A stretch of DNA of 64,000 bases from Sulfurovum sp. XGS-02 (GTDB taxonomy: Bacteria > Campylobacterota > Campylobacteria > Campylobacterales > Sulfurovaceae). The notes below the pieces were generated by a model, which saw only the letters and a list, made by a program, of their open reading frames with translations, was not told the origin of the DNA and made no database searches. A program made the position numbers and the translations under genes. The number at the start of each line of letters is the position of its first letter. Position 1 is the stretch's first letter. This document shows, in pieces, positions 25,344-34,196 of the stretch. The DNA lies in assembly GCF_023213175.1 (NCBI RefSeq), contig NZ_CP093312.1, forward strand, positions 682,001 through 746,000. The letters are read 5' to 3'.

Positions 25344-26447
25344 ATGATGAAACAGTTCTTAACCTATGAAGCAGACCAGGACCACTTTACGCTTATCTCT
25401 AAGGGAGAATGGATGCTTGCTACGGTACTTCAAATAGAAAAGGAACTGCTCCAAATTCCTTATGATAAAAAGATCGTTTGGGATGTTTCTGGTATCAGTG
25501 ATTTTGACAGTGCAGGCGTACTGCTTTTTATAGAATATTATGAACGATTTCAACAAAAGACGGATGTGGAGATCGTAGGGTATACCCAGAGCCAAAAAGA
25601 CATGTATACACTGCTTCATAGAAACATCCCGGAGATCGAACCTCCCAGAAAAAAAGGTATGCTGGAAAAGCTGGGTAGAAGAAGCTATGAAATATTGGAT
25701 GAAGTGAAGAGTTTCATTACCTTTTTGGGTCATCTTTTTTATGCGATGTTCCATACCTTTGTCAAACCTAAAGATATACGTTTTAAAGAGACCATATACC
25801 ATGTTCACCAGTCAGGCTTCAATGCCCTGATCATCATCGCCTTAACATCATTTTTAGTGGGAATGGTCATCTCCTATCAGGGGTCTGTTCAGTTGGCCAA
25901 GTTCGGCGCAGATATTTTTATCGTAGATACCGTTGCAATATCCATTACCAGGGAGCTGGGACCTATGATCACAGCTATTGTGATCGCAGGGCGCAGCGGA
26001 TCTGCCTATACGGCTGAAATAGGGGCTATGAAAATTACAGAGGAGATAGCTGCCATGCGTACGATGGGGTTTGATCCTTATACTTTCTTGGTACTTCCGC
26101 GTATCTTCGCTTTAATGGTAGCACTGCCGTTGTTGATCTTCTTTGCCGATCTCATAGGTATCTTGGGAGGTATGGTAGCTGCAAGTATGCAGCTGGATAT
26201 TTCAATGGGACTCTTTACCCAAAGGCTTTATGAAGTGTTGGAAGTAAAACACTATCTACTTGGTATGATGAAAGGACCGGTCTTTGCATTTCTCATTGCT
26301 GCGGTAGGATGTTTTAGGGGATTTCAGGTCTCTTATAACACAGAGAGTGTAGGGTTGCATACGACAGCATCTGTGGTGAACTCGATCTTCTTAGTGATCG
26401 CATTTGATGCACTCTTCTCTGTGATCTTTACGGAGCTTGGGCTATGA
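25344..26447 (+). CDS. mlaE: Mla-type ABC permease with N-terminal STAS domain
   Basis: 367 residues. Residues 1-95 form a STAS domain (IVWDVSGISDFDSAGVLLF has the DSAG loop), the role played by the separate protein MlaB in E. coli. Residues 120-367 are the MlaE permease: GSVQLAKFGADIFIVD, ELGPMITAIVIAGRSGSAYT, EIAAMRTMGFDP and a last helix FFSVIFTELG. It is the inner-membrane core of a phospholipid transport machine between inner and outer membrane. It overlaps the ATPase gene by four bases. No ribosome site precedes the ATG, see the -10 box at 25332. Confidence 0.9.
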   Translation: MMKQFLTYEADQDHFTLISKGEWMLATVLQIEKELLQIPYDKKIVWDVSGISDFDSAGVLLFIEYYERFQQKTDVEIVGYTQSQKDMYTLLHRNIPEIEPPRKKGMLEKLGRRSYEILDEVKSFITFLGHLFYAMFHTFVKPKDIRFKETIYHVHQSGFNALIIIALTSFLVGMVISYQGSVQLAKFGADIFIVDTVAISITRELGPMITAIVIAGRSGSAYTAEIGAMKITEEIAAMRTMGFDPYTFLVLPRIFALMVALPLLIFFADLIGILGGMVAASMQLDISMGLFTQRLYEVLEVKHYLLGMMKGPVFAFLIAAVGCFRGFQVSYNTESVGLHTTASVVNSIFLVIAFDALFSVIFTELGL

Positions 26448-27217
26448 ACACAGTCATTCAGGTCAATGATGTCATCACACGGTTTGCTGAAAGAACGGTT
26501 CATGACGGGGTGAGCCTACATATTGATGAAAATGAGATCTATGCGATCTTGGGCGAAAGTGGCTCAGGAAAATCCGTACTGATGAAAGAGATGATCATGC
26601 TACTCGAACCCAGTGCAGGTGAAATAAGTGTTCTGGGCACATCCCTTAACCGTATAGGTTTCAAAGAGGCGCAGGCATTACGCAGTGACTGGGGTGTGCT
26701 TTTCCAGTTTGGCGCACTCTACTCCTCGTTGACCATTGCAGAAAATATAGAGGTACAGCTTAAGGAGTATACAGATATCTCAAAAGGGATGAGAGATAAA
26801 CTGGTACGATCCAAGTTGGCACTGGTAGGATTGGAACCGCATGTAGGTAACCTCTATCCTTCCGAGCTCAGTGGAGGGATGGTGAAGCGTGCTGCCCTTG
26901 CAAGGGCACTGGCGATGGAACCCAAGCTCCTTTTCTTAGATGAACCGACATCGGGACTCGATCCCATAGGGGCACGAAATTTTGATGCACTGATCGTGGA
27001 GCTGCGTGATCTGCTGGGTATCACTGTCGTGATGATCACACATGATCTTGAGAGCATATTCAGTATTGTAGACAGGATGGCAGTTCTGGCAGATAAAAAG
27101 GTCGTTGCACAGGGGTCACTGGAAAATGTGTTACAATCACAACATCCCTTTGTAGAAGAGTTCTTTAAGAATGAGTACACCAAAGAGAGATTTAAAGATA
27201 AGGTTAAAGATGTATAG
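26444..27217 (+). CDS. mlaF: Mla-type ABC transporter ATPase
   Basis: 257 residues. Walker A is GESGSGKSV (about 38-46), the Q loop is in LFQFGALYSSLT, the signature is LSGGMVKR near 142, Walker B LLFLDEPTSGLD near 164, and the H loop is in VVMITHDLES. The GALYSSLTIAENI stretch and LSGGM rather than LSGGQ are hallmarks of the MlaF/Mkl branch. It energises lipid movement through the STAS-permease encoded just upstream. It overlaps that gene by four bases and the MCE gene by eight bases, so the complex is translated as a block. Confidence 0.93.
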   Translation: MNTVIQVNDVITRFAERTVHDGVSLHIDENEIYAILGESGSGKSVLMKEMIMLLEPSAGEISVLGTSLNRIGFKEAQALRSDWGVLFQFGALYSSLTIAENIEVQLKEYTDISKGMRDKLVRSKLALVGLEPHVGNLYPSELSGGMVKRAALARALAMEPKLLFLDEPTSGLDPIGARNFDALIVELRDLLGITVVMITHDLESIFSIVDRMAVLADKKVVAQGSLENVLQSQHPFVEEFFKNEYTKERFKDKVKDV

Positions 27218-28121
27218 CAGAGTCAATTATACCATTGTAGGTGTCTTCGTACTGCTCTTTGGCGCAGGTATGGTATGGTTTGCTTTTTGGCTTGCCAAAT
27301 ATGATCTGCAAGAAGAGTTTGATATCTATAAACTTGAAATGCGTGAATCTGTTGCAGGCCTTTCCATAGATTCCAATGTCAAATTACGCGGTGTGGATAT
27401 CGGGAGTGTTAGTGCTATACAAATTAATCCTCAAGATATAGAAACAGTTGAGATATTCGTCAAGATCAAAAAAGGGATACCTATCAAAGAAGACATGGTA
27501 GCACGTACCGCAATGTTTGGTGTGACGGGACTTTTGTCCATAGAGATCGAGGGTGGTACGAACGCAGCTAAAACCTTACAACCTACCAAAGACCATATTC
27601 CTCTGATCAAGACAAAAACTTCCTTTCTTACGCAGTTAGCAGGTGACATCGGCGGAGCGAGTGTAAAGATCGAAGCGCTTTTAGAACAGAGTCACAAACT
27701 ACTTTCGGATGATAACATTGAAACCTTGGGAAATATTCTTGACAATATAGAACAAATGACAGCCAAAGGGGAAGAGCTGGAAGATAAGCTTATACTCTCT
27801 CTTGAAGAGTTCAGGACTGCTCTGGCAAGTATGAATAGGGATTTCAAATTGATTCAACAAGATTTTGCAGACATTAAGCAAGTCTCTGTACCTACCATCG
27901 ATAAATTGATGGAAACGAGTAAGAATTTCAACCGTGTGACACTCAAAGTCGAAAATACCATAGAGAGAGGGGATTACAATCTCAAACAGATCTTTGAACC
28001 TATGCTCATAGAGATACGCATACTGACCAATCAGCTTAATACCATGTCAAGACAACTCGAACAAAATCCTAGTGATCTACTTTTTAAATCCAGAACATTA
28101 AGAAAGGGGCCGGGGGAATGA
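27210..28121 (+). CDS. mlaD: MCE/MlaD-family lipid-binding protein
   Basis: 303 residues. One N-terminal transmembrane helix (NYTIVGVFVLLFGAGMVWFAF) followed by an MCE domain: MRESVAGLSIDSNVKLRGVDIGSVSAI and GVTGLLSIEIEGG. Then comes a long coiled-coil-forming helical region (about 150-303), longer than in E. coli MlaD and more like Mycobacterium-type or YebT-like needles. The start at 27210 is within the end of mlaF, with AAGATAAGG in place as ribosome site; the longer frame from 27171 adds a basic stretch of the mlaF sequence and is less likely. It probably forms a hexameric ring carrying lipids. Confidence 0.9.
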   Translation: MYSRVNYTIVGVFVLLFGAGMVWFAFWLAKYDLQEEFDIYKLEMRESVAGLSIDSNVKLRGVDIGSVSAIQINPQDIETVEIFVKIKKGIPIKEDMVARTAMFGVTGLLSIEIEGGTNAAKTLQPTKDHIPLIKTKTSFLTQLAGDIGGASVKIEALLEQSHKLLSDDNIETLGNILDNIEQMTAKGEELEDKLILSLEEFRTALASMNRDFKLIQQDFADIKQVSVPTIDKLMETSKNFNRVTLKVENTIERGDYNLKQIFEPMLIEIRILTNQLNTMSRQLEQNPSDLLFKSRTLRKGPGE

Positions 28122-28705
28122 GAAGAAGTATATCTACCCATATCGTAACGATGATGATAGCTGCAGGATGCATAGGATGCAGCAAGGCACCTGTCATTAA
28201 TGTCTATAGCCTCAATGTGCCTCAGGTTCAAACAGAGAGTAGAGGTGCCTATAAAGAGAAAAGTATCAAAGTTACGTTCCCGCAAAGTATCAAAGAACCG
28301 CTGTCTGAAAAAATGCACTTTTCCTATACGATCAACGATAGAGGAACCTACCAAAATTCCCAATGGTCCAACAACATGAGCAGGATTCTACAAGGTACAT
28401 TTATAGAAGTGCTGGATAACAGCAAACGCTTTAAAGTGGTACTCTCAGATATGTCGACCCTTGAAGAGAACTATAGACTGGAAAGTAATATTTTTGATTT
28501 TGAACACCAGGTACGCGGTAAAGACTCCTACGCAGCGGTCTCCATACAGTTTACCCTTATCGATGCAGATAGGGGCAGACTGGTAAAAAGTAAAAGGTTT
28601 TCTTACCGAGAACCTACACCCACCACAGATGCCAAGGGCTATGCGGTTGCAACCAATAACGTGATCGCCAAACTCAGTCAAGATCTCTTAAAGTGGCTTA
28701 AATAA
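28118..28705 (+). CDS. ABC-type transport auxiliary lipoprotein
   Basis: 195 residues with a lipoprotein signal (HIVTMMIAAGCIGC, acylation at the first or second cysteine near residue 18-21). The mature part resembles the PqiC/ABC-type transport auxiliary lipoprotein family: VINVYSLN near the N-terminus, a strand YTINDRGTYQNSQWSNNMSR, and AYAAVSIQFTLID-type strands ending SQDLLKWLK. It overlaps the MCE gene by four bases and ends the operon. In related systems this lipoprotein docks the MCE needle to the outer membrane. The assignment relies on order in the operon as much as on sequence. Confidence 0.78.
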   Translation: MRRSISTHIVTMMIAAGCIGCSKAPVINVYSLNVPQVQTESRGAYKEKSIKVTFPQSIKEPLSEKMHFSYTINDRGTYQNSQWSNNMSRILQGTFIEVLDNSKRFKVVLSDMSTLEENYRLESNIFDFEHQVRGKDSYAAVSIQFTLIDADRGRLVKSKRFSYREPTPTTDAKGYAVATNNVIAKLSQDLLKWLK

Positions 28706-28873
28706 TATTGATACACCTGATTTATTTTATTTAGTCCAAAAATGAAAAAATTCAATAATATCAGGAAATTTGATCAAAAATCACTTTTTGTGCAGTAAAA
28801 ATTGTTTATTTAAGTCAATTGATATTACTATTTATAATATTAATTATTTGATAGTATTCAAACAAAGGAAAAT

Positions 28874-29488
28874 ATGATGAAAAAAACATTAGTGGCAGCT
28901 GCACTTTCAGCACACTTGACAACACAGCTTTTTGCCGGAGGAGATATAGCTCCTGTTGAGGTACATGAGCCGGTTTTAGAAGAAGCAGCGCATGCACACC
29001 ATGAAGAGTCAAAGTTCTATTTGGTAGTTGCCGGTATGACGCTACTGGGTGATGAGATCCACCATGGTGAGGCACTTCTTGATGGTGATGATGAGTATGG
29101 CTACGGTTTTGGTATCGATATAGGGTACAGACTGGGGAATGGGTTTGCAATTGAGTATGACTATACGTATGGGAAGAATACTGTGTATGAGATTACAGCA
29201 CATGAAACAGTAGAAGCTACATCAACATACTACACATCAGCAATTGACATTGTTTACACATATGAAGCAACACATAATCTGGGTATCTTCGGTAAAGTAG
29301 GATATGAGTTTGAGTGGGAAAAGATCACTGAACTTGATATCGATGAGAGAGAAGATGATTTTGTATTTGGTGCAGGTGTTGAATATGCGCTCAATAAAGA
29401 GTATAAACTGCTGGTTGAGTATGAACATTCACTGATAGAAGGACCACATGGTGATGCTATCCTTGCAGGTGTAATGTTGAACTTTTAA
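28874..29488 (+). CDS. Outer-membrane beta-barrel protein
   Basis: 204 residues. A signal peptide (VAAALSAHLTTQLFAGG, cleavage near AGG) precedes a short acidic/histidine-rich stretch (EPVLEEAAHAHHEES) and then alternating beta strands: FYLVVAGMTLLGDE, YGFGIDIGYRLGNGFAIEYDYTYG, IDIVYTYEATHNLGIFGKVGYEFEW, FGAGVEYALNKEYKLLVEYEH, ending in a strand closed by F (VMLNF), the mark for BAM recognition. This is the OmpA-like/porin superfamily small barrel with about eight strands. The histidines could bind metal. A separate gene after the Mla operon, with a 168-base AT-rich upstream region likely holding its promoter. Confidence 0.82.
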   Translation: MMKKTLVAAALSAHLTTQLFAGGDIAPVEVHEPVLEEAAHAHHEESKFYLVVAGMTLLGDEIHHGEALLDGDDEYGYGFGIDIGYRLGNGFAIEYDYTYGKNTVYEITAHETVEATSTYYTSAIDIVYTYEATHNLGIFGKVGYEFEWEKITELDIDEREDDFVFGAGVEYALNKEYKLLVEYEHSLIEGPHGDAILAGVMLNF

Positions 29489-29500
29489 GATGTAAAAATA

Positions 29501-29526
29501 GATACGAAACCAATAGGTTTCGTATC
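29501..29526. terminator. Bidirectional intrinsic terminator
   Basis: An 11-base perfect stem GATACGAAACC/GGTTTCGTATC with loop AATA between the convergent barrel gene and hisS. On the minus strand the hairpin is followed by TATTTTTAC, a good U-tract for hisS. On the plus strand the run is weaker (ATCATTT). Confidence 0.7.
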
Positions 29527-29531
29527 ATCAT

Positions 29532-30743
29532 TTAGAGTTCATTGATAGCAATGACCCTCTCTTCTTTACTTTCAAGATCTTTTATCCATACGGTTCCATT
29601 TTTCAGTTCATCTTCACCGATAAGAATGGCATATTTGGCATTGGATCTGTCTACACCTTTCATATGACTTTTGAAGCCTTTGGAGCTGTATTCAACTGTT
29701 ACTTTATCCGTAAGACGTTTTTTTGTTGCAAGTTTGAGTAGTGATGGGATCGCATCTGGAGTCATCGCACCCATATAGTAACCCTCAGCCTCTTTTGCAG
29801 GCATCTTCACAAGTTCCATAATACGCTCTATACCTAGAGCAAATCCTACTGCAGGAGTCGGTTTCCCATCCAGGAATTCAACAAGTCTGTCATAACGTCC
29901 ACCACCTGCGATAGCACTTTGTGCACCGATCTCACTGCTTACAAATTCAAATGCTGTTTTTGAGTAGTAGTCCAAACCTCTTACAAGATTGTCATTTACT
30001 GTGTATTTAATACCTTCTTCATCCAGCAGCTCTTTAAGCTTTTTAAAGTCCGGGTCACACTCTTCACAAAGATAGTCTTTAAGTTTAGGAGACTCTACAA
30101 GCAATGTCTGACATGTATCATTTTTACAGTCAAGTACACGGATAGGATTTGTTCCTATTCTTCGGTTACAATCTTCACAAAGTTCCTCTTTAATTTCAGT
30201 GAACGAGCTAACCAGTGTCTCTTTATACTTTGGCATACATATTTTACAACCAAGTGAATTGATCTGTAGTTCATAACCGATACCCAGTGCATCGAAGATC
30301 TGAGCGATCATGGTGATGATAGTAAAATCCTCATAGACAGATGCTTCACCAAAGCTCTCACATCCAAACTGGTGAAACTCTCTGAGTCTTCCTTTTTGCG
30401 GTTTCTCATAACGAAACATCGGCCCATAATAGTAGAACTTCTGTTTGACAGGTTGTCGGTCAAGCTTAGCAGAGATAAAGGCACGAACCACACCTGCTGT
30501 TCCCTCAGGACGCATACATACATCATTTTCACCTTTATCGATGAACTGGTACATCTCTTTGCCTACGATATCAGAGCTTTCTCCTACAGAGCGTTTAAAG
30601 AGTGCTGTCTCTTCAAGAATAGGCGTTTCGATATATCCATAGCCGTAACGCTTTGCGATACTTGAAGCAGTGTTGATGATATGTTCAAAACGTTCGCTCT
30701 CTTCAAAAGTGAGGTCTTTCATTCCACGTAGCGGGTTGATCAT
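29532..30743 (-). CDS. hisS: Histidine--tRNA ligase
   Basis: 403 residues. Class II synthetase with motif 1 near the start (RGMKDLTFEESERFEH and GYIETPILEETALFKR), motif 2 (RPEGTAGVVRAFIS, FRYEKPQKGRLREFHQFGCE) and the HisA-specific signature LVRGLDYYSKTAFEF, plus motif 3 GFALGIERI near the end. The anticodon-binding domain follows. The 4-base overlap with tmk indicates translational coupling in the ubiX-coaD-tmk-hisS operon. A terminator lies directly behind it. Confidence 0.95.
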   Translation of the reverse strand: MINPLRGMKDLTFEESERFEHIINTASSIAKRYGYGYIETPILEETALFKRSVGESSDIVGKEMYQFIDKGENDVCMRPEGTAGVVRAFISAKLDRQPVKQKFYYYGPMFRYEKPQKGRLREFHQFGCESFGEASVYEDFTIITMIAQIFDALGIGYELQINSLGCKICMPKYKETLVSSFTEIKEELCEDCNRRIGTNPIRVLDCKNDTCQTLLVESPKLKDYLCEECDPDFKKLKELLDEEGIKYTVNDNLVRGLDYYSKTAFEFVSSEIGAQSAIAGGGRYDRLVEFLDGKPTPAVGFALGIERIMELVKMPAKEAEGYYMGAMTPDAIPSLLKLATKKRLTDKVTVEYSSKGFKSHMKGVDRSNAKYAILIGEDELKNGTVWIKDLESKEERVIAINEL

Positions 30744-31321
30744 AGTGTATTCCTTAAATAGTCTGTTATTTGTGTGTGTATGGTCTCTATCTCTTCTGTT
30801 GCATCTACAAAAAGATGAGGGATACCAAGTTTGAGTATACTCTGTTTCATATGCTCTTGTACCTCTAAAAGGTACTCCAAGCCTCTAAGCTCAATGCCAT
30901 CAAGAGATTTGGCAGAAGTACGTTCCTCCAAAGTTTTCATATCGGTCAAAAACAAAATGACCTTGTCCGGGAAATGGCCTTCAAGCGCAAAGCGGTTCAG
31001 ACTCACAAGTTCATCAAAATCAAAGTCGCCATTTGCCAGAGCATATCCTATGCCGGAGAGAAACCCTCTATCAGAGATGATGACCTTGTGTTGATTCGGA
31101 GAGATCACTTCTTGGTAATGTTCCGCCCTGTCTGCTAAGAAAAGCAAAAGCTCCGCACGTTTGGAAGCCAATGAATCAGAAAGGAGTATCTCTCTAGCCT
31201 TTTTACCGAATGCCGTACCGCCGGGTTCATGCGTGACGATGATCTCAGGGTGTTTCTGTGAGATCAGTTCGATCTGCGTACTCTTCCCGCACGTGTCTAT
31301 GCCTTCAAAAAGTACATACAT
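30740..31321 (-). CDS. tmk: Thymidylate kinase
   Basis: 193 residues. P-loop FEGIDTCGKSTQIELI at the N-terminus (a cysteine replaces the usual glycine or serine between the aspartate and GKS), the DRY-like DRAEHYQ, and the LID region in TSAKSLDGIELRG are present. It phosphorylates dTMP to dTDP. The start at 31321 is an ATG that shares its A with the coaD TAA stop; a longer frame from 31333 only repeats coaD codons. It overlaps hisS by four bases at its end. Confidence 0.92.
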   Translation of the reverse strand: MYVLFEGIDTCGKSTQIELISQKHPEIIVTHEPGGTAFGKKAREILLSDSLASKRAELLLFLADRAEHYQEVISPNQHKVIISDRGFLSGIGYALANGDFDFDELVSLNRFALEGHFPDKVILFLTDMKTLEERTSAKSLDGIELRGLEYLLEVQEHMKQSILKLGIPHLFVDATEEIETIHTQITDYLRNTL

Positions 31322-31803
31322 TAAATGACACACTTTATGAGTTTAAATGCTTCATCAGGCACAAGGTGTGCTATCTTCCCATCGAAGTTCAAAATGGAAC
31401 GCACCACAGATGAACTGACAAAAGCATGCTCCAGGCTCGGCATGAGATAAACGGTCTCCAACTCTTTTTTAAGTGAGGCGTTGGCATAACCCATTTGGAG
31501 TTCATACTCGAAGTCACTGACGGCTCTGAGTCCTCTTACAATGATGTTCGCGTCCAACTCATCTGAAAGATCCACAAGCAGACCTCGAAATCCTATGACT
31601 TTGACTGTAGGAAACGCTTTGGTTGCCGCTTTGACCATATCAATACGCTGTTCGAGTGAGAACATCGGCTTCTTGGCCTCTGAGTCTGCTACGGCAACGA
31701 TGATCTCATCAAACATATGGGACGCCCGGCTGATAATGTCTATATGCCCATTGGTTATAGGGTCAAAAGTTCCAGGGTATATTGCACGTCTATTCTCACT
31801 CAT
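31321..31803 (-). CDS. coaD: Phosphopantetheine adenylyltransferase
   Basis: 160 residues. The nucleotidyltransferase signature [16 protein letters not shown] is near the start and the second signature [15 protein letters not shown] near the end, with [19 protein letters not shown] between, all in the usual order. It makes dephospho-CoA from phosphopantetheine and ATP. GGAGTGAAC before 31803 supports that start over the ATG 33 bases upstream. It overlaps ubiX by eight bases and tmk by one base. Confidence 0.94.
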   Translation of the reverse strand: MSENRRAIYPGTFDPITNGHIDIISRASHMFDEIIVAVADSEAKKPMFSLEQRIDMVKAATKAFPTVKVIGFRGLLVDLSDELDANIIVRGLRAVSDFEYELQMGYANASLKKELETVYLMPSLEHAFVSSSVVRSILNFDGKIAHLVPDEAFKLIKCVI

Positions 31804-32326
31804 GTTCACTCCATCTTTCATATAGATTATTGTCAATACCTAACACATCATACCACTTTCCGATGATGAACTTCTCCATATCCTCCAGGGAAGATGATTC
31901 AGAGTAGTATCCCATCACAGGCGGTGCGATGATGACCCCCAGTGTTGCCAGTTTTTGCATATTCTCCAACGCTATGGCAGAAAACGGTAACTCCCGGGGT
32001 GCAAGTAGCAACTTTTTCTGCTCCTTGATCGCTACGGCTGCAACGCGTGTGGCAAGGTTGTCACTGATCCCGCATGCGACCTTCGCCAAAGTGTTCATAC
32101 TGCAAGGAATGATCGCTGTTGCATCCACCCTAAACGAACCCGAAGAGACAGAGGCTGCAATATTCTCACTGGCGTGTAGAGTGACATTTTTGTTTTCAAA
32201 AGACTCTACAGTGAGGGCATTATCGGAAACGATCACATGTACATCGATGTGCCCAGGTAAAAAGTCAACAAATTTCTTACCCAGTTGAACACCACTTGCA
32301 CCGGTAATTGCCACAACAAGTTTCAT
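31796..32326 (-). CDS. ubiX: Flavin prenyltransferase UbiX
   Basis: 176 residues. The flavodoxin-like glycine loop [18 protein letters not shown] at the N-terminus, [20 protein letters not shown] in the middle, and [19 protein letters not shown] with the conserved proline-arginine-glutamate are the UbiX signatures. It attaches a dimethylallyl group to FMN, giving the cofactor for UbiD decarboxylases in quinone synthesis; the partner is not in the window. First gene of its operon, its promoter in the short gap before the tRNA-Gly. Confidence 0.94.
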   Translation of the reverse strand: MKLVVAITGASGVQLGKKFVDFLPGHIDVHVIVSDNALTVESFENKNVTLHASENIAASVSSGSFRVDATAIIPCSMNTLAKVACGISDNLATRVAAVAIKEQKKLLLAPRELPFSAIALENMQKLATLGVIIAPPVMGYYSESSSLEDMEKFIIGKWYDVLGIDNNLYERWSEHE

Positions 32327-32407
32327 AGCTATGCCTTAGTTTTTATAAAAGGGATTATAGCAAAAGAAATTAAGAGTTTGGGATTTAGTCAAAAGATCGG
32401 ATATGTA

Positions 32408-32482
32408 TGGAGCGGGCGAACGGGTTCGAACCGTCGACCCCAACCTTGGCAAGGTTATGCTCTACCACTGAGCTACGCCCGC
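32408..32482 (-). tRNA. tRNA-Gly (anticodon GCC)
   Basis: Minus-strand cloverleaf: acceptor GCGGGCG/CGCCCGC, discriminator T, encoded CCA, D-arm GCTCAGTGGTAGAGC, anticodon loop TTGCCAA and T-arm with GGTTCGAACCC. The first of three adjacent tRNAs on this strand. Confidence 0.96.
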
Positions 32483-32516
32483 ATATCGATCATGTTTGTA
32501 AAATGGTTGGTTAAAG

Positions 32517-32592
32517 TGGAGCGGGCGAAGGGATTCGAACCCTCGACAGCCTGCTTGGAAGGCAGGAACTCTAGCCACTGAGCTACGCCCGC
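32517..32592 (-). tRNA. tRNA-Gly (anticodon TCC)
   Basis: Same acceptor as the preceding tRNA-Gly, encoded CCA, D-arm GCTCAGTGGCTAGAG and anticodon loop CTTCCAA. The two glycine tRNAs are 34 bases apart and likely come from one precursor. Confidence 0.96.
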
Positions 32593-32611
32593 ATATTTTA
32601 TGTATGTTTAG

Positions 32612-32696
32612 TGGTACCGCAGGTCGGATTCGAACCGACACGCCCGAAGGCAGAAGATTTTGAGTCTACCAAGTCTACCAGTTCCATCACTGCGGC
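32612..32696 (-). tRNA. tRNA-Leu (anticodon CAA)
   Basis: An 85-base class II tRNA with a variable arm (CTGCCTTCGGGCGT region), acceptor GCCGCAG/CTGCGGT, encoded CCA and anticodon loop CTCAAAA. The anticodon stem has one T-T mismatch as read (GTAGA with TCTTC), so pairing should be confirmed with a tRNA model. Confidence 0.92.
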
Positions 32697-32865
32697 ATGT
32701 TGCATCATGAAATGCAGAAGGGATTTTACTCCTTGGGAGCTTAAAGAAGGGTTAGTAGATTACAAATATCATCAGATAATATCTCTATAAATCGTCCGAT
32801 CAAGCCGTTAGATTTATATTAAGAGTGTAAAATGGAGTGTAAAGCAACGCGGGGAGACAGATATC

Positions 32866-34062
32866 ATGAAAAAAGTAGTAGTGATCGGTGGAGGGTATGG
32901 TGGACTTAGAGCCATCGAAAAGCTATCGAAATATGAAGATATAGATATCACACTGATCGATAAAAATCCCTATCATTATTTACAAACCGAGGCGTATGGC
33001 TATATCGCGGGTCAATTCGATATGCATGATGTTGCAATCGATCTGCAAAATTGGTGTGAAGGATTTAAAGAGAGAGTAGCCTTCATCCATCAAGAGGTGA
33101 CTTCTATCGATTTCGGGCAGAAGAGCGTACATTTGGATGGGATAGAACTCTTTTATGATTATCTTATCATTGCAACAGGCGCAAAAACAAACTTCTTTTC
33201 ATTTATAGAGGGTTTGAGAGAGAACAGTTTCGGTGTGAAAAACCTGCAAAGGGCACACAATTTCAGGATAAAGTTTGAAAACATTATCTACAAAAAATTG
33301 CAGCATGAAGAGGGCTCTAGAGAAGGGGAACTCAATATCGTGGTTGGGGGAGCGGGACTTAGCGGTGTTGAAGTGGCTGCTGAGATGGCTTATGTGCTGG
33401 ATGATTACAGTAAAACGATCGGAGATACAGCAAAAGAGATACATATTTATCTTATCGATGCAAGCGATACCATACTCCCGGGTATGGGGCAATACAGTAT
33501 CGACAATACCAAGAAGAGATTGGAAGCACTGGGTGTCAAGATCCTTACAGGTGCTTTTATCAACACGGTTGACACGACACATGTACATTTCAAAAACGGT
33601 GAAAAACTACCCTATAGTTTCATGATCTTCACAGGCGGGATCAAAGCATCATCACTCAATGATACGATCGAGAATGAGAAAAACCGTATCAATCAGCTCA
33701 TTGCAAGCCCGGAGCTCAATATTCAAGGCACAAAAGATGTCTTTGCCATAGGTGATTGTGTGGAGATCAGAGACTCAGAAGGTAACATTTTACCTCCCAC
33801 GGCACAAATTGCCGAAAAAAGTGCAGAGTATGTAGCCAAAACCATTAGACAGCGCATAGACGGTGTACCATCTCAACCATTTGATTCGAGTGTTTCGGGT
33901 GTCTTTATCGCATTGGGCGGAAAGTATGCAGTAGGTGAAATGTTCCGGTATATCAAAGTGAAAGGGTACATTGCGTATCTACTTAAAAAAGCGATCACAT
34001 ATGCCTATTATCTGGGGCTGCGCTTGCGTATCAATACAGGGTTTAAAAATCGTATCAGATAG
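32866..34062 (+). CDS. NAD(P)/FAD-dependent oxidoreductase, type II NADH dehydrogenase-like
   Basis: 398 residues. FAD-binding GxGxxG (VVIGGGYGGLRAIEKL) at the start, second Rossmann motif VVGGAGLSGVEVAAEMA for NAD(P)H in the middle, and the FAD-ribose motif DVFAIGDCVEI towards the end, in the order of NDH-2. The C-terminal membrane-associating helix is short here (YIAYLLKKAITYAYYLGL), so it is probably peripheral. It would pass electrons from NADH to quinone without pumping, though sulfide:quinone or other relatives of the family are possible. GGGGAGACA precedes the ATG. A separate unit between the tRNA cluster and ftsK. Confidence 0.75.
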   Translation: MKKVVVIGGGYGGLRAIEKLSKYEDIDITLIDKNPYHYLQTEAYGYIAGQFDMHDVAIDLQNWCEGFKERVAFIHQEVTSIDFGQKSVHLDGIELFYDYLIIATGAKTNFFSFIEGLRENSFGVKNLQRAHNFRIKFENIIYKKLQHEEGSREGELNIVVGGAGLSGVEVAAEMAYVLDDYSKTIGDTAKEIHIYLIDASDTILPGMGQYSIDNTKKRLEALGVKILTGAFINTVDTTHVHFKNGEKLPYSFMIFTGGIKASSLNDTIENEKNRINQLIASPELNIQGTKDVFAIGDCVEIRDSEGNILPPTAQIAEKSAEYVAKTIRQRIDGVPSQPFDSSVSGVFIALGGKYAVGEMFRYIKVKGYIAYLLKKAITYAYYLGLRLRINTGFKNRIR

Positions 34063-34156
34063 AGGTCGTTCATAGAGTAGAATAGACTCTGTTCAGTGCT
34101 AAGAAGAGTAAATATGTCAATTTGACCCTTTTTTATAGGGTTTTATTTTTATTTGT

Positions 34157-34162
34157 TATAAT
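34157..34162 (+). promoter_or_regulatory. -10 box for ftsK
   Basis: TATAAT with preceding AT-rich TTTTATTTTTATTTGT, 34 bases before the TTG start at 34197. Its position inside the longer open frame that begins at 34122 argues that the true start lies downstream. Confidence 0.45.
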
Positions 34163-34196
34163 ATCTTCATTATTTAATATTAATTTAGGAACAACA

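Noticed and set aside
32866-34062. Sulfide:quinone oxidoreductase
   Set aside because: The redox-active cysteine pair expected in SQR is not seen; the two Rossmann motifs and the GDC motif fit NDH-2-like enzymes better.
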